Shown here piece after piece: positions 40,693 through 51,761 of a DNA stretch of 64,000 nucleotides. Below the pieces are notes generated by a model. The model was not told the DNA's origin. It did no database searches and was given only the letters and a program-made list of their open reading frames with translations. This DNA is from Skeletonema tropicum (taxonomy: Eukaryota; Bacillariophyta; Thalassiosirophyceae; Thalassiosirales; Thalassiosiraceae): positions 2,108,001-2,172,000 of the forward strand of contig CM074127.1 of the NCBI GenBank assembly GCA_037178625.1, in the 5' to 3' direction. A program made the translations under genes and the position numbers. Within the stretch, counting starts at the first letter, position 1, and each line of letters opens with the position of its first letter.

Positions 40693-43630
40693 ATGATGTC
40701 GGTGGAGGAAGAACAAAGTTGGCGCCGGTGTTGGAACAGGCGGACTTCATTGGCAATAAATTCAACCAACTGCAGCAGCGCGGAGGAGGAACACAACAAA
40801 TTAAACTCAATGCACACGTCGCCCACCAGGGTTAGGATAAAACAGCCGAGGTCGAGAAGAATACGAGTCATGCCGTGCTTGGTTCTTTTAGCTGTAATTA
40901 ATGTGCACATAATATGTGCATTTCGTCCATCGGTGCTTAGTATCAACAACTGTGTCTCCAGAACTAAATTTCACACGCTGCCTTCTCAATACTCTGCATC
41001 GTCACGAAGCAGTACAAATGTGGCACCTGACAGATTGACTCCAACAGACCTGAAAGTCCAAGCTACGTCATGGATGACCATTGATTCCTCATTAGGTTCT
41101 GTCGAGAGGGCGAGGACGTCACCTACCAACAAGAACAGCAGTTCCACGAAAACTGCAGGCAAACGCAATACAAAAGGAGGTGGCAAACGACGCAAATACA
41201 ATCGCAAGATGCCTCTCTCGCCCTCGGAGAAAGCGCTTCTTCTATCTCGTCGGAAGCGCAACGCAACATACGAAAGAATGCGTTTGACGTCGTTGAAGAA
41301 GAATCAGGCGCCTCCTTCCATTTGGAGTTTTGATTCATTGTTTCCTGATCCAGTTTTTGATGAGAAGAGTGTTAGGGAAGACTTGTTTGGGTAAGTCTCA
41401 GTGCTGTCTCAGTGCTTTATTCTTAGTTTCATGGTGGTATCAAAAACGTTTCGACTGAGTCAATCATCTAACCATTTTGTATTGTTTTTGTGTACACAGA
41501 ACAAAGGAAAGAGAAGAGGAGTTAAATAAAATGCGTGAGCAGAAGAAGAGGAAGGATAAGCAAACAAATATTGTCAGTGAAGAAAATAGTTCCAGTGTAT
41601 CTGCGATGGAGACTGCTGCTACGTACGAATCTGGGGCCAATCTGACAACACCTGTGCCTTCGCCCGTAAATGTCCCAATTGCAGCCACGAAAAGTAACTT
41701 CATTGCCAACGCCACCTTTGCAGCAGCGGTATCCGTAGGGGTCCCGCTTGCACCTCGGCCTTCTCCGCCTCCTGCAACCGTTGCCCCAAAAACTAATGAA
41801 TCTGAACCGCAAAATGTTGACAAAGACTTAACCCGCATGGTAGAAGATCGAATATATGGCTACACACGCTCTTCCGATGGAATGTCAATTGAATACGCTA
41901 CATCATTGTTGGATTCGTCACGCGCAGTTCAATTTCGCGAAGGCGTGCGATTGGGAAAGGCGCTCTCCATCAATGTCGATAGGTTAGTGCATTTTGCGAA
42001 AAAGGACATGAGTCATGGTAGATTGGAGGAGGCACAAGAGTTTTATTTACAAGCTGTGAAGATGGATCCAACCGATGGAAGACCTTACCTGGGTTTGAGT
42101 CGGATAGCTCAAAGAAGAGGTGACTTGGAATATGCGAAGGCGTTGTTGAAAGAGGGGATTGGGAGGAGTAGTGGAGGCTTTGTAACAGTAAGAGGTCCTC
42201 CAGAGAAGAAAACGGATAACAGGTCCAAGAAAAGCGATCAGAAGGGTGGGTACAATGACGCCGGCCCAAAGCTCGGCACAATACCTGATGCTGGGGCAAA
42301 TCCATTTCTGCTGCAGACACTGGGAACGCTAGAGCAAAAAATGGGCAATCTTGCCGCAGCAGAAGAGCTATACTTACAAGCATTGCGATCGCGTCCTTCA
42401 CATGCTGCGGCGTGGGTAGCGTTGGCTCAACTCCGGACCAAAGAGTTGCGCCAAGGAGCTAAGGCAGGCAGAGCTTGCTATCAAAGTGCTGAACGCGAAC
42501 TGCAGCGGATTGGAGCTAAACCAAATGCATTTGTTTACACGGCGTGGGCGAGTATGGAATATAAGAAGGGAAAAGATGACGATATGAAGAGTGTTAGGAA
42601 GTCGAGAGAACTATATAGAAAAGCATTGGAAGCTGACCCTCGATGCTCTGCTGCATATCTTCAGCTGGGGGTGATGGAATCAGAATGTGGTAACTTTGAC
42701 ACGGCAAAAGAATGTTTTGAGAAGGTGTTAACATTCGACCAAAGGAATTCTCGCGTGCTTCAAGCGTATGCCATCATGGAGAGTCGACGCCCTAGGGATG
42801 AAGTAAATTCAAGGAGAGTGTTGGATTTGTTTGAAAGGGCTCTAAGGGTCAACCCAAGAGATGCGGGTGTATACCAAGCTTACGCATTGTATGTGGTTGA
42901 ATTGGGCGATGTAGACGCAGCCAGAGATCTTCTTAAAAAGGGAACAGAAGTAGACAAGAGGCATGCGCCAGTATGGCAAGCATGGGGTGTGCTTGAAACT
43001 CGATACAACACTGCCAAAGTTGCACGTGATATCTTTCAGCAAGGTATTTGGTCTTGTGCACAACCTGGCGGTGGCCAAAGCGGAGGACGCAGGTGCGCTC
43101 GTTTATGGCAAGCGTGGGGAGTTCTCGAGGCACAAGAGGGTGACCATGCTGCTGCACGAAGATGTTTCAGTAGAGCTCTAGATGCTGATCAGCGCAATGT
43201 AGCTGCCGTTACTGCTTGGGCACTGATGGAGGCAGATTTGGGCAATTTTTCTGACGCCAGATCTATTTTTGAAAGAACGTTGAAATATTTTTCATCTCAG
43301 AGTGATGATAAGACTGCTGTTTGGCGGGCATATGAAATCATGGAGGAGCAAGCTGGAAATTACCGCAAAGCACAGCAGGTATTCCAAAGATCCATGAGAG
43401 AAGAAATGGCGTCAAAAGATGAAGAGATTATTCCTGAAAGAGCGTCAGATGTGGATATCGTAGATTCTTTGGTCAGAGAGAAAAGTAAAGAAGTAGAAGT
43501 TTCGCGATGGCAGACTGGAAGTAGCGACCTAGGGGCTGAAGTTTGGTTAAATAATGGATCAATTGAAGGGAAGATCCCCGCGAAAATGATGAAGAAATTA
43601 CGGAATGGGGACTCAAATAAAGGACGGTGA
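40693..43630 (+). CDS. Plastid-targeted HAT/TPR RNA-processing protein (HCF107/Mbb1-like)
   Basis: Two exons (40693-41390, 41500-43630; intron GTAAGT..TACACAG, phase 2) give 942 residues from the first ATG. The likely functional start is M60 at 40870 (MPCLVLLAVINVHIICAFRPS), a signal peptide followed by a Phe-type plastid transit motif. After a basic, disordered region come at least ten half-a-TPR (HAT) repeats from ~400 to ~865, for example 'AYLQLGVMESECGNFDTAKECFEKVL', 'VWQAWGVLETRYNTAKVARDIFQQGI', 'LWQAWGVLEAQEGDHAAARRCFSRAL' and 'AWALMEADLGNFSDARSIFERTL'. The W.aW..lE pattern is that of HCF107 and Mbb1, which bind and protect 5' ends of psbH/psbB plastid transcripts. Target RNA in this organism is unknown. 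Confidence 0.82.
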
Positions 43631-43728
43631 CATTAGATGCACTTAATGATAACAACTTCAAACAGTTTTCACTCTAAATATGTATTATCGTTTGTTACAT
43701 GAAATATATTACCGCCGCCTCGTTATCA

Positions 43729-46700
43729 TTATAGAGGAGGAGGCTTGCTCGTGGAAGATTCTGCCACTGGACTAGGAGGGAGAACCCTTTTCCAAATTAC
43801 GCCATTGATAGACGCCTGTCCATCAAGGTAGCTTCTCACAAATGCTGAGATACTGGTGTCTTCTACATTTTCGTCTGATGCAGCAACAGATGACGTTCTT
43901 TCGTTCATCCAGTCTTGATAAGCTGACTCTTCGCTTTCAAACCCGCGGATCTCAGCCCCAGACACGGTGTCTTCTTTCAAGATGAGCACATTAGCGGTTG
44001 TATTCGTGGGAGACTTCTGCTCGCTACTGCTGGCGTAAGGATCAGCTTCCTTCACCTTAAACTTGCCACTTTTCAGATCATCGATAGGGATCCATTGATA
44101 TCCAAACAATAACTTCTTCGGATCGCGAGCAACATCAATACGACTTTTAGCATTCTGCTCGGTGAGTTCCCACTCACATTGATATCCAGCAGAAAGGAGA
44201 GCCAAGGCGGCCAATCTAGCAGATGCTTTTGAAGTGTACTGCTTGATAATTCTCTTTGTGTCTGGGTCGAATATCGCATATTGTCTGTAATTTACACCAT
44301 TGCCTCCATGTTTCGGCTTGATGAACCTTTGTCCGTTTCTGAGAGCCTCGAGTGCTTGTTCGCAATTTTGGCGAAATTTGTGAAAACCGGATTGGACGCT
44401 CTTTGATCCTAAGAGGCGTTCTTTTATATACTTTTCGAAGTATGTGTTCCACTTTTTATGTTGAACGACGCCAGCACGGTAAAATGCCGAGTCTTTGAGA
44501 TTGTAGATAAAGCAATTCTATAAAAGAAAAGGAGAGAGGCTGATGAGTCAACAAGCAGGTCGTGGCCAAAACAGCAACAATGCACTCTATCCGTACCTGA
44601 TGAACTTGATCTACATCACAAAGAACATTGAGTAGAATGACTTCCATTGGGTCCATGTCGGCATCCACTCCGTCCATTGAGCTCTGATCTAATTCTGATC
44701 CATATTCGGCTTGCTCCAATCTGTGGGCAATGGTAGAGTAGTCCATCGGACGTTTGATGACTTCAAGATAGTCATGAACTTCGTCCGTGTTCACTACATA
44801 ATATGACAAAAAAAAACAGTGGAGACGATTAGATTGAGTCATAGCCAAACAAAAAAGAGCTTCACGAAGTTATTCTTACCTGGCTCAGCGAACACCCAAC
44901 CATAGTCGTAACACTTCAGTTTCTCGAGAATATCCAAAACTTGGCTGAGCATAACACCACAAAATATGAAGTTTGGAGTGTTGGCAAGGTGCGAATATGC
45001 CGATTTGATCTTTTCATTCACAACAATAGATTCGAGTATCTCATCCTCGGGAAGAATTTCGCGGTCATTGGCGCAGCGCTTGCACTCTCTAGATGTTACT
45101 GACGACGTCGACTGCTCAAAACATGTCGGGTGAAAAGCCCTCGGGCAGTTGCTGCAACAAATGCGCTCGTCACTTCCTTCTTCGGTACATAAAGCGCAAT
45201 TCAAAAGAAAGCTTTTCTCAATTTGCACTTCAATGATATCTTGGTATTTATTTGCTGCTTTTGATACAAGAGGAAACCCTGGGGACGAAGTATCTTCCGC
45301 ATCAAATGCACCTCCCGGCGTAAATATCTTGGTCATATCTTCTGGGTCGGAAGGATCTGAGTCTGTCAGACCAACCAGCTCAACTGGAAATTCGGAAGGA
45401 TGAACTTTCAATACCGGAACTGGTGCAGGCAGTTCATACTTTCGCTGCTTCTTTGGGGGTTTGCCATCCCCGAGTTGAATAGGAGACGACCTCGAAGAAC
45501 GTGAAGCAGACGACGGTCTTGGCGTACTTTCATCGCCTTCGTCCGATCGACGACGCTTTTTATCTTTCTTCTCCTTAGATTTTTTCTTGCTGTTAGTAAC
45601 TCCATGCCTTGAACCGTCAGCGCACAACGCAGTCAAACCTTCCCAAACAACTTCAGATGGTCCGCACTGCTGTTTGTTGCATTCTTCTTCCAACTTTCCA
45701 GCAAGAGTCTCTAGTCGGCGAATACATCTCGAGCATGTGCAATGGAGCGTACAGACTGGACAATGATCTATCGGGAGACAGGTGGGATTCTTGGGGTCGT
45801 AATCGCCTGCGCGGAAGCTGAGTCTTGACTGCCAGTCGTTGTTATTGGGAATAACAGAGTCACAAAATGGGTGAGTGATCATAAAAATGATTGCGCCTAA
45901 AATCGCTGCAAGAAACAAGAGAATGTTACTCACAGCACAATGATAATCGCAATAAGCATGTCTCCCGCAGGGGAAACAAAGGACAGTTTCCTTGCGATTA
46001 TGACATATGTGACAAACTTCATTCTTTTGGATCGACAGGGTTTGCTGTTCCTTACTGATCAATTCAGCTGTAAGTGCTTTGGAGCTTTCCTTGCATCTCT
46101 TGAGGATTTCCTCTGCAAACTTATTTCCACTTTTGTTCGGCCCTTCTATCTGATCCTTAGGCACAAGGCTGATTCCTCTCCTACTATCGGGCTTGACCGA
46201 TCCACGCGATGATGATGATGTGATTCCCCCAGCAGACCTCCTCGAAGATGATGCTCCAGATGCAGATCGTCGAATGGAAAGCTTGTTTCCACTCCCGCAT
46301 ACAGAGCCGCAATGACGCTCTGCTGGTCCAAAGGCGGCGTTCGGCCTTTCATTGCCGTACGGGTCGGTTATTTTAATGGGTGCAAAAAAGTGCGGTTGAC
46401 GATGTGTGAAATCAGCTAGCTGCTTCTGTATAGATTCTTTCAGATCCATCGTTTGCGGAAAGGTAAGTCCAAATTCCGAGGCTATGCTTGCTGCGTATTC
46501 CTCTGCGGTTGGCGTGGAAGGATCACCAAGATCCCAATCGATGATTTGGACGAATCGAGGAAGTTCTTTGTCGGCCGAGTTGTCTACTTTGTCAAGGGCT
46601 GACGATTTGCACCTTGACTTACCTAGCGATGAACGGGTAGGAGAGCTGCGCATCGTCAAATCTCCTCCTTGAATACCGCCCTTCTTGTTACTATTTCCAG

Positions 46701-47406
46701 CATCCTCCTCTTCATCAGATAAATCCGAGTCCTGATATTCCTCTTCATCTGGATCTCCCAATGGAAATGATACCGTGACCTTCACTAGCATCTTGGGCGG
46801 AACCCACCTGTGATTGGTATCGACTGGGTCAGAATCACACAATAGTTCGCCAGTTTTGAGATCTCTCACTTCATCTCCCACCCGGCCTTGGTGATATGTA
46901 TAAATATCTATGAGGCCAGTCTCTTCGTTCATTTTTTGAATGGAGATTTTTTTCATCATCTTTTTATCATTGTCACTATTGTTATCGTTGCTGTTGGCAG
47001 CGACGCTGGATTTTTCCTTGTCACTGACACTCTCATTATTCTGATCCGATGTCGTTGCCGGTTCCGTTATGGTGTAGTATTTTTTAGCAGACGCAAAAGC
47101 CTTTTCCTGGGGCAATTCGCTGTCGCTGCCACCTTCCTGACTAGACCGCCTCGATTCTAGCAGCATTGATGCTTCACGTTCATGCTTTCTGGCCTCCTTC
47201 TGCTGCTCACGCTGGCGTATCAAAAATAATTCCTTGGCGTCACGTCGCCGTGCCATTTCATGAGGGTCGAGGATCGATGCGATGCCTCCACACGCTGTCC
47301 AGCCATATTTAGGTGGATCGAGCGAGCAGAGATTCATCATGGACATCGAATTGTAGGCACTACCAACGTCCATGGCCGTAGTAGCGGCTGTTGAGGCGTC
47401 CGCCAT
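43729..47406 (-). CDS. Chromatin protein with 4CXXC-type zinc finger, PHD finger and bromodomain
   Basis: Four exons (47406-45934, 45828-44880, 44793-44597, 44517-43729) give 1135 residues. Introns: 105 nt (GTGAGT..GGCAG), 86 nt (GTAAGA..TGTAG) and 79 nt (GTACGG..TATAG), in consistent phases 0, 1, 0. Domains in order: a Ser/acidic N-terminus; a Cys-rich module at ~465-530 ('CHICHNRKETVLCFPCGRHAYCDYHC..CPVCTLHCTCSRC'), similar to the 4CXXC_R1 finger; Lys/Arg nuclear signals; a PHD finger at ~694-755 ('CALCTEEGSDERICCSNCPRAFHPTCF'); and a bromodomain at ~770-880 whose C-terminal part 'NCFIYN' keeps the acetyl-lysine-binding Asn. A conserved-looking ~230-residue tail follows. The first intron is stop-free and a multiple of three, so unspliced mRNA would encode 35 extra residues. 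Likely a histone-mark reader; its complex is unknown. Confidence 0.87.
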
Positions 47407-47493
47407 GATTACAGGGGTGCGGCTATTGTTATTGTTTACGCAAGGCGGGAGTACAGAGTATGTATTGTTTACTCCCCTAGATATTATTTGCTA

Positions 47494-47982
47494 CTGGCGG
47501 GAAAAAAGTGGCACCAGTGCCAATCTCAAATCTCACAGAAAACACTAACAAAATGAACAAAGTCATAAATATGGCCATATACTCGACAAAAATACATAGA
47601 ACATCCTCAAGATACCATACCAATCATTATATATACATTATCTGCTTCAGAAGAAACTATAGTTCATCCATAGAGCAACTATCTACAATTTTGGCACCGA
47701 TAACTGCTATTTTGATCTAGGATGACGCATGCCTACGGCATCTTTGCATGCGTGTGCTGCTACTGCTATGCGAATATACTACATATAACGTTGACCAGAG
47801 GTTTTATCGAAAGCTATTAGTCTCTTCTATCATATTATGGACGGAGATGGGGTCGGGAGGGCGATATTGACTCGCAGAACCACCATTGTAGGGGTTTAAA
47901 ATCGATAGTTGTGTTTTGTTAGTGTTTTGTGTGAGATTCTAGTTGGTGCCACTTTTTTCCCGGTGAAACTTTTTCCCGCCAG
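47494..47982. mobile_element. 489-bp MITE with TA target duplication
   Basis: The ends are inverted repeats, CTGGCGGGAAAAA at the left (47494) and its complement at the right (to 47982), each flanked by TA (47492-47493 and 47983-47984). A longer shared block, GGGAAAAAAGTGGCACCA, is present near both ends. The right end has an extra GGGAAAAA copy. The interior has no coding capacity. TA duplication suggests the Tc1/mariner group. It sits in the 683-bp divergent region between the PHD-bromodomain and DUF819 genes. Confidence 0.75.
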
Positions 47983-48089
47983 TAGTCTTCAATATTTCAT
48001 ACGCACCAATCAAAGATCGCCAAGCGCAAGATCCGGATCCAAGATCCATCTCACCAGATCTCACCCATCACCTCACATACCACACACCA

Positions 48090-49577
48090 ATGATCCAAAA
48101 GCAAAGACCTGGGCTCGGCGAGTCCAACATGCTGTCCGCTCTCTATCGTTTTCAGCATGCTAAAACTATGAAGCAGAATCCTAACATCAGGCGTGTATCG
48201 CTTCATCTGTTTTTATGGACGTTGATGATTTTAGTGCAGATAGCGGATGGCTTCATGTCGACTCCGATGCCATCAGTTCAAAAAGTACCGCGTCATCAAA
48301 TACTGAAACAACCTAAACCCATCAGGAAGCATCATTATCGCTCACTAACACCTTTGAAAGCAGCGGTAACACCGTCATCGATAAGTACAGCTGTGACAAC
48401 TTCCGCACTTCACGGAGACATTAATTTTGTTTTAGCGACGTTACTGATTGTTTCGGCCTCCGGCATTGCTATGGAGCAAAAGACTACGTTCGGAAAAGCC
48501 CTATCAGCTCCACTGGTTACAATGCTGATTAGTCTGGTGCTGGCAAATATTGGTATCATACCCTTCAAATCGCCAGTATATGGATTGATCAACAAATACC
48601 TTGTGCCTCTTGCAGTGCCTCTGTTTCTCTTCGACTCTGATATAAGACGAGTTGTGAGAGATGCTGGCTCGTTGCTCGTGGCATTTATTGTAGGCGCTGT
48701 GTCAACAGTTATTGGAACAATTGCTACATTCTCGATGATACCGCTGAGGAAATTAGGAGAAGATGGATGGAAAGTAGCGTGCGCATTAAACTCTCGTCAC
48801 ATTGGAGGAGCAATCAACTTCGTGGCTGTAGCAGATACTTTGAATATAGATGGATCTGTGGTCAGTGCTGCAATCGCTGCTGATAATGTTGTTGTGGCAC
48901 TATATTTCGCACTGCTATTTTATCTTGCAAAGGCTGGTGAGAATGGAGACTCAACAATACCTTCTAACAGCAAAGAAGAAACATTGAATCTTCCTTCCCT
49001 TGGAGATGATGTCGTGGTTGCAAATGGAGAAACACCAAATCCCATCACAACGTCATCGATAGCTTATTCAATTGCGTCTGCATCTTGCCTTGTGACAATT
49101 GGAGACATGCTGACGAGAGCAATATGTCCATCTCTTTCGTCAATGGTGATGACTTCTATCCTCACAGTATTCGCTGCTACACTGTATCCTACTTGGTTTC
49201 GTAAGCTTCATTCCACTGGTTCAGCAATTGGAATTCTGTTCCTGCAAATGTTCTTCGCTGCCTCTGGGGCATCTGGATCACTCCTCTTGGTGCTTCGACG
49301 AGCTCCTTCTCTCGTTGCATTTTCAATGATGCAGATAACAGTTCATTTTGCCTTCTTGCTTGGTATAGGTCGAGGTATTTTTCGATTGGATAAAAACGAG
49401 CTCTATTTAGCTTCAAACGCAAATGTAGGTGGTCCTACAACCGCGGCAGCAATGACACAAGCAAAAGATTGGAATCGTTTGACTTTACCAGCATTGCTTG
49501 TAGGAGTATTTGGTTATGCGACCGCAACAGCCTTGTCTCTTTCATTGGGTCCAATATTAAAGCGAATAGCAGCTTGA
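48090..49577 (+). CDS. DUF819 family integral membrane protein
   Basis: A single exon, 495 residues from the first ATG. M27 at 48168 (MKQNPNIRRVSLHLFLWTLMILVQ) gives a better signal peptide, followed by DGFMS, compatible with plastid routing. About ten membrane helices follow from residue ~110. Family landmarks are 'FVLATLLIVSASGIAMEQKT', 'YLVPLAVPLFLFDSDIRRVVRDAG', 'CALNSRHIGGAINFVAVADTL', 'AIAADNVVVALYFALLF' and 'ASNANVGGPTTAAAMTQAKDW'. They match DUF819 (YjcL-like), a transporter-like fold found in bacteria and plant plastid proteins. The transported substrate is unknown. Two conserved half-repeats ('ALNSRHIGGA' and 'ASNANVGGPT') probably line the translocation path. Confidence 0.85.
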   Translation: MIQKQRPGLGESNMLSALYRFQHAKTMKQNPNIRRVSLHLFLWTLMILVQIADGFMSTPMPSVQKVPRHQILKQPKPIRKHHYRSLTPLKAAVTPSSISTAVTTSALHGDINFVLATLLIVSASGIAMEQKTTFGKALSAPLVTMLISLVLANIGIIPFKSPVYGLINKYLVPLAVPLFLFDSDIRRVVRDAGSLLVAFIVGAVSTVIGTIATFSMIPLRKLGEDGWKVACALNSRHIGGAINFVAVADTLNIDGSVVSAAIAADNVVVALYFALLFYLAKAGENGDSTIPSNSKEETLNLPSLGDDVVVANGETPNPITTSSIAYSIASASCLVTIGDMLTRAICPSLSSMVMTSILTVFAATLYPTWFRKLHSTGSAIGILFLQMFFAASGASGSLLLVLRRAPSLVAFSMMQITVHFAFLLGIGRGIFRLDKNELYLASNANVGGPTTAAAMTQAKDWNRLTLPALLVGVFGYATATALSLSLGPILKRIAA

Positions 49578-49721
49578 ACCTGTTCTTCTGTAACTTCCAA
49601 CTGTAATCCTTTTAAAAGTGAAAGTAGATGTACTTCGACATTCAATACATGAAAAACGTTATTAACTCCAGCTCCTTCTATTCTTGCATGCTGGGTGCTT
49701 CCTTTCCTTTTGGGTCACTCC

Positions 49722-50512
49722 AAGGGTAAATAAAGAGGGTATGACTCAAATTTTGGCGGGAAATCTCCACCGCGACGTTCACACGTAAAAAAATCAAAGA
49801 GGATTTACCGTCTCGTGGTCAAACTCAGATGCGAAAGTCAGTGCCGGTCAACAGGATGATCAGCATCATTCAACGCAACCACGCTACTTACACGCCGCAC
49901 GGCAACCATGATCACCGTTGCCGCCGTTGAAATAGACCAAGTTAATGGCCGTACTATCGACCGAGAGGTGGCTGATCGTTACTATGGATTATTATGTTGG
50001 TGTTGAGGCCCTCGCCGCTGCCAAATCCGCCGAGGGAAGGCAGTATGGAGGCAATATTTGACGATGACGTCCGGCGGGCGCCGCCCAATGAACAGTGCTT
50101 ATTGAACGTCCCAAGGAGCATTTCTGCTGGATCCAAGCATGATAACATAATCATAGTAATCCATAGTAACGATCAGCCACCAATCGTCCCATATCACGGC
50201 TGTTAACTTGGTCTATTCCGGCGGCGGCAACGTCGACCATGTTGCCGTTGCGTTGAGCGGAGAGTGATCAGTCCGAGCTTTCAATGACGGGAAACGACGA
50301 TCAAGCGAGACTCAATAATTTGGAGTATATAGTCGTAACGGTACTACTACTTAGGTAAATTTGTGTGTGTTCGGTGATCACTGCTGATCAGTATTAGGTA
50401 CAACGTAGGAATATGTAGAAAATGGCCTTGTGTCACATCTGAGTTTGACCACGAGACGGTAAGCGTCACACTCTCTGTGACATACCCTATTTATTTACCT
50501 TTGGGTCACTCG
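49722..50512. repeat. Large imperfect palindrome (~0.8 kb foldback)
   Basis: Sequences on the left recur inverted on the right. CCAAGGGTAAATAAA (49722) pairs with TTTATTTACCTTTGG (to 50512). TTACCGTCTCGTGGTCAAAC (49805) pairs with its complement ending at 50462. AATAGACCAAGTTAA (49931-49945) pairs with 50202-50216, and GGTGGCTGATCGTTACTATG (from 49967) with 50161-50181. The centre is near 50074; the outer arms are offset by ~120 bp, so indels have accumulated. No protein-coding potential was seen. It looks like a foldback or long-TIR element remnant. Confidence 0.8.
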
Positions 50513-50717
50513 AGATGTGACAAAATTTTCGCTCATTGTTCGCCAGCTGGCCAACTGCTCAGGCTCATTCGGCAGGATGTCAGCTCGATGTCTGCATTCC
50601 AATGACTTGATATCTTGGATCTTGCTCTCAAAGCAGCGCAAGCATGAAGCGATTGCCAATCATACAACTTTGGAATGGGCCGGGGTGTACTTATAGTTAG
50701 TTCAAAGCTCTCCAACC

Positions 50718-51254
50718 GTGTCATTCCAACGCCCCACCACCTCCTCTTTCATTGAAATCATGAATGCTCCAGCGCATACCGCCGCCCACAATCTCCTCTT
50801 TCTCCTCCTTTTAGAAACGTTCTTCTCCGCCAATTCATTTTCGTTTGATGGGTATGGTTTAGGAAGTCACTGCCAAACTAGACTGCATAGCAGCATATCA
50901 TTGGATGAGATGGGATTGCAATCAGGAGGGTTCGGTATCACAACAACTCATCCCCAGGCTACGGTCAGAGCAGACGCAGCACCTGCAGCTGCAGCTGCAG
51001 AGTTCTCACTGCAAGACGAACCATCGACATTGATTCCTACTAGCAGCAAGCCTTTAGCAGAAACTTTTTCTTACGATGAAGATTTGGATCTACCATATCT
51101 TTCACTCCACGACACTGATCCAGCATATGAGACTTTGGCAGCAGTTGAGTTGAGTGTCAGCAGAATGGCCATGATTGCAGCTCTAGGGTTATTTTCCGTC
51201 GAGTTTACAACTGGAACAAGTGTGCTAGATCAAGTCTTGAGGATGATTGGTTGA
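50718..51254 (+). CDS. Plastid one-helix chlorophyll-binding-type protein (HLIP/OHP-like)
   Basis: A single exon of 178 residues. M15 at 50760 (MNAPAHTAAHNLLFLLLLET) is the likely start, giving a signal peptide followed by 'SANSFSF', a diatom plastid transit motif. A variable Ala/Pro-rich linker leads to a single C-terminal helix (~141-165): 'AAVELSVSRMAMIAALGLFSVEFTTG'. E....R.AMIA is the chlorophyll-binding signature of the extended LHC superfamily (ExxNxRxAM, here with Ser for Asn), and 'ETLAAVEL' and 'TTGTSVLDQ' fit its usual flanks. Single-helix members act in photoprotection and photosystem assembly in the thylakoid. The Asn-to-Ser change makes pigment binding uncertain. It is not a full three-helix antenna protein. 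Confidence 0.75.
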   Translation: MSFQRPTTSSFIEIMNAPAHTAAHNLLFLLLLETFFSANSFSFDGYGLGSHCQTRLHSSISLDEMGLQSGGFGITTTHPQATVRADAAPAAAAAEFSLQDEPSTLIPTSSKPLAETFSYDEDLDLPYLSLHDTDPAYETLAAVELSVSRMAMIAALGLFSVEFTTGTSVLDQVLRMIG

Positions 51255-51761
51255 GCTTCAGAGCCGCCAGCTTTGTCCTCTGAAAGTCTCAGTGCTTGCA
51301 TTATCGCAGTTGGTCAAGAGGGTTTTGCAGTCTGAGATTGAAGATGAATGCTTTACTCGCGTTACATCTGTCGCATAAACTTCAAAATAGTACATGAGAG
51401 GAAATACATTTGTATCGATTCGACCAATCTGAGTAATAGGTGAAGTAATTAAGTGGCTAAGATTGCTCTTTTGTTTGATCAATGAAGCAGCGGCAAGCTG
51501 TATTAGTGGTGTAATAGTATAAGTAGTTCGTAGTTCTTTTCCTCGTGAGAACTACTCAGTATTCACACAATGAAACTTATAAAATTACCCTCAAGCAGGA
51601 TGAAGAATTGCGTGGCAACATCTGCCCAGGAAATAATGTAGAAAATGACTTGCTGCACAATCGTCCCTATCATGCCAAGCAATCCTCCATTTACTAATGA
51701 CTAGTCGATGACTGATATCATTGGCCAGGTGCTCATTGAATTTGAAAGTTGTTCCAATCCT
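51255..51761. other. Convergent intergenic region, 507 bp
   Basis: 3' flanks of the one-helix gene and the KDEL receptor gene. AT-rich; I see no gene or repeat. Confidence 0.5.

Noticed and set aside
45829..45933. A transmembrane helix (ILLFLAAILGAIIFMI) in the PHD-bromodomain protein
   Set aside because: It is the translation of a stop-free intron with GTGAGT and CAG ends, interrupting a Cys-rich finger; not treated as a real membrane segment.
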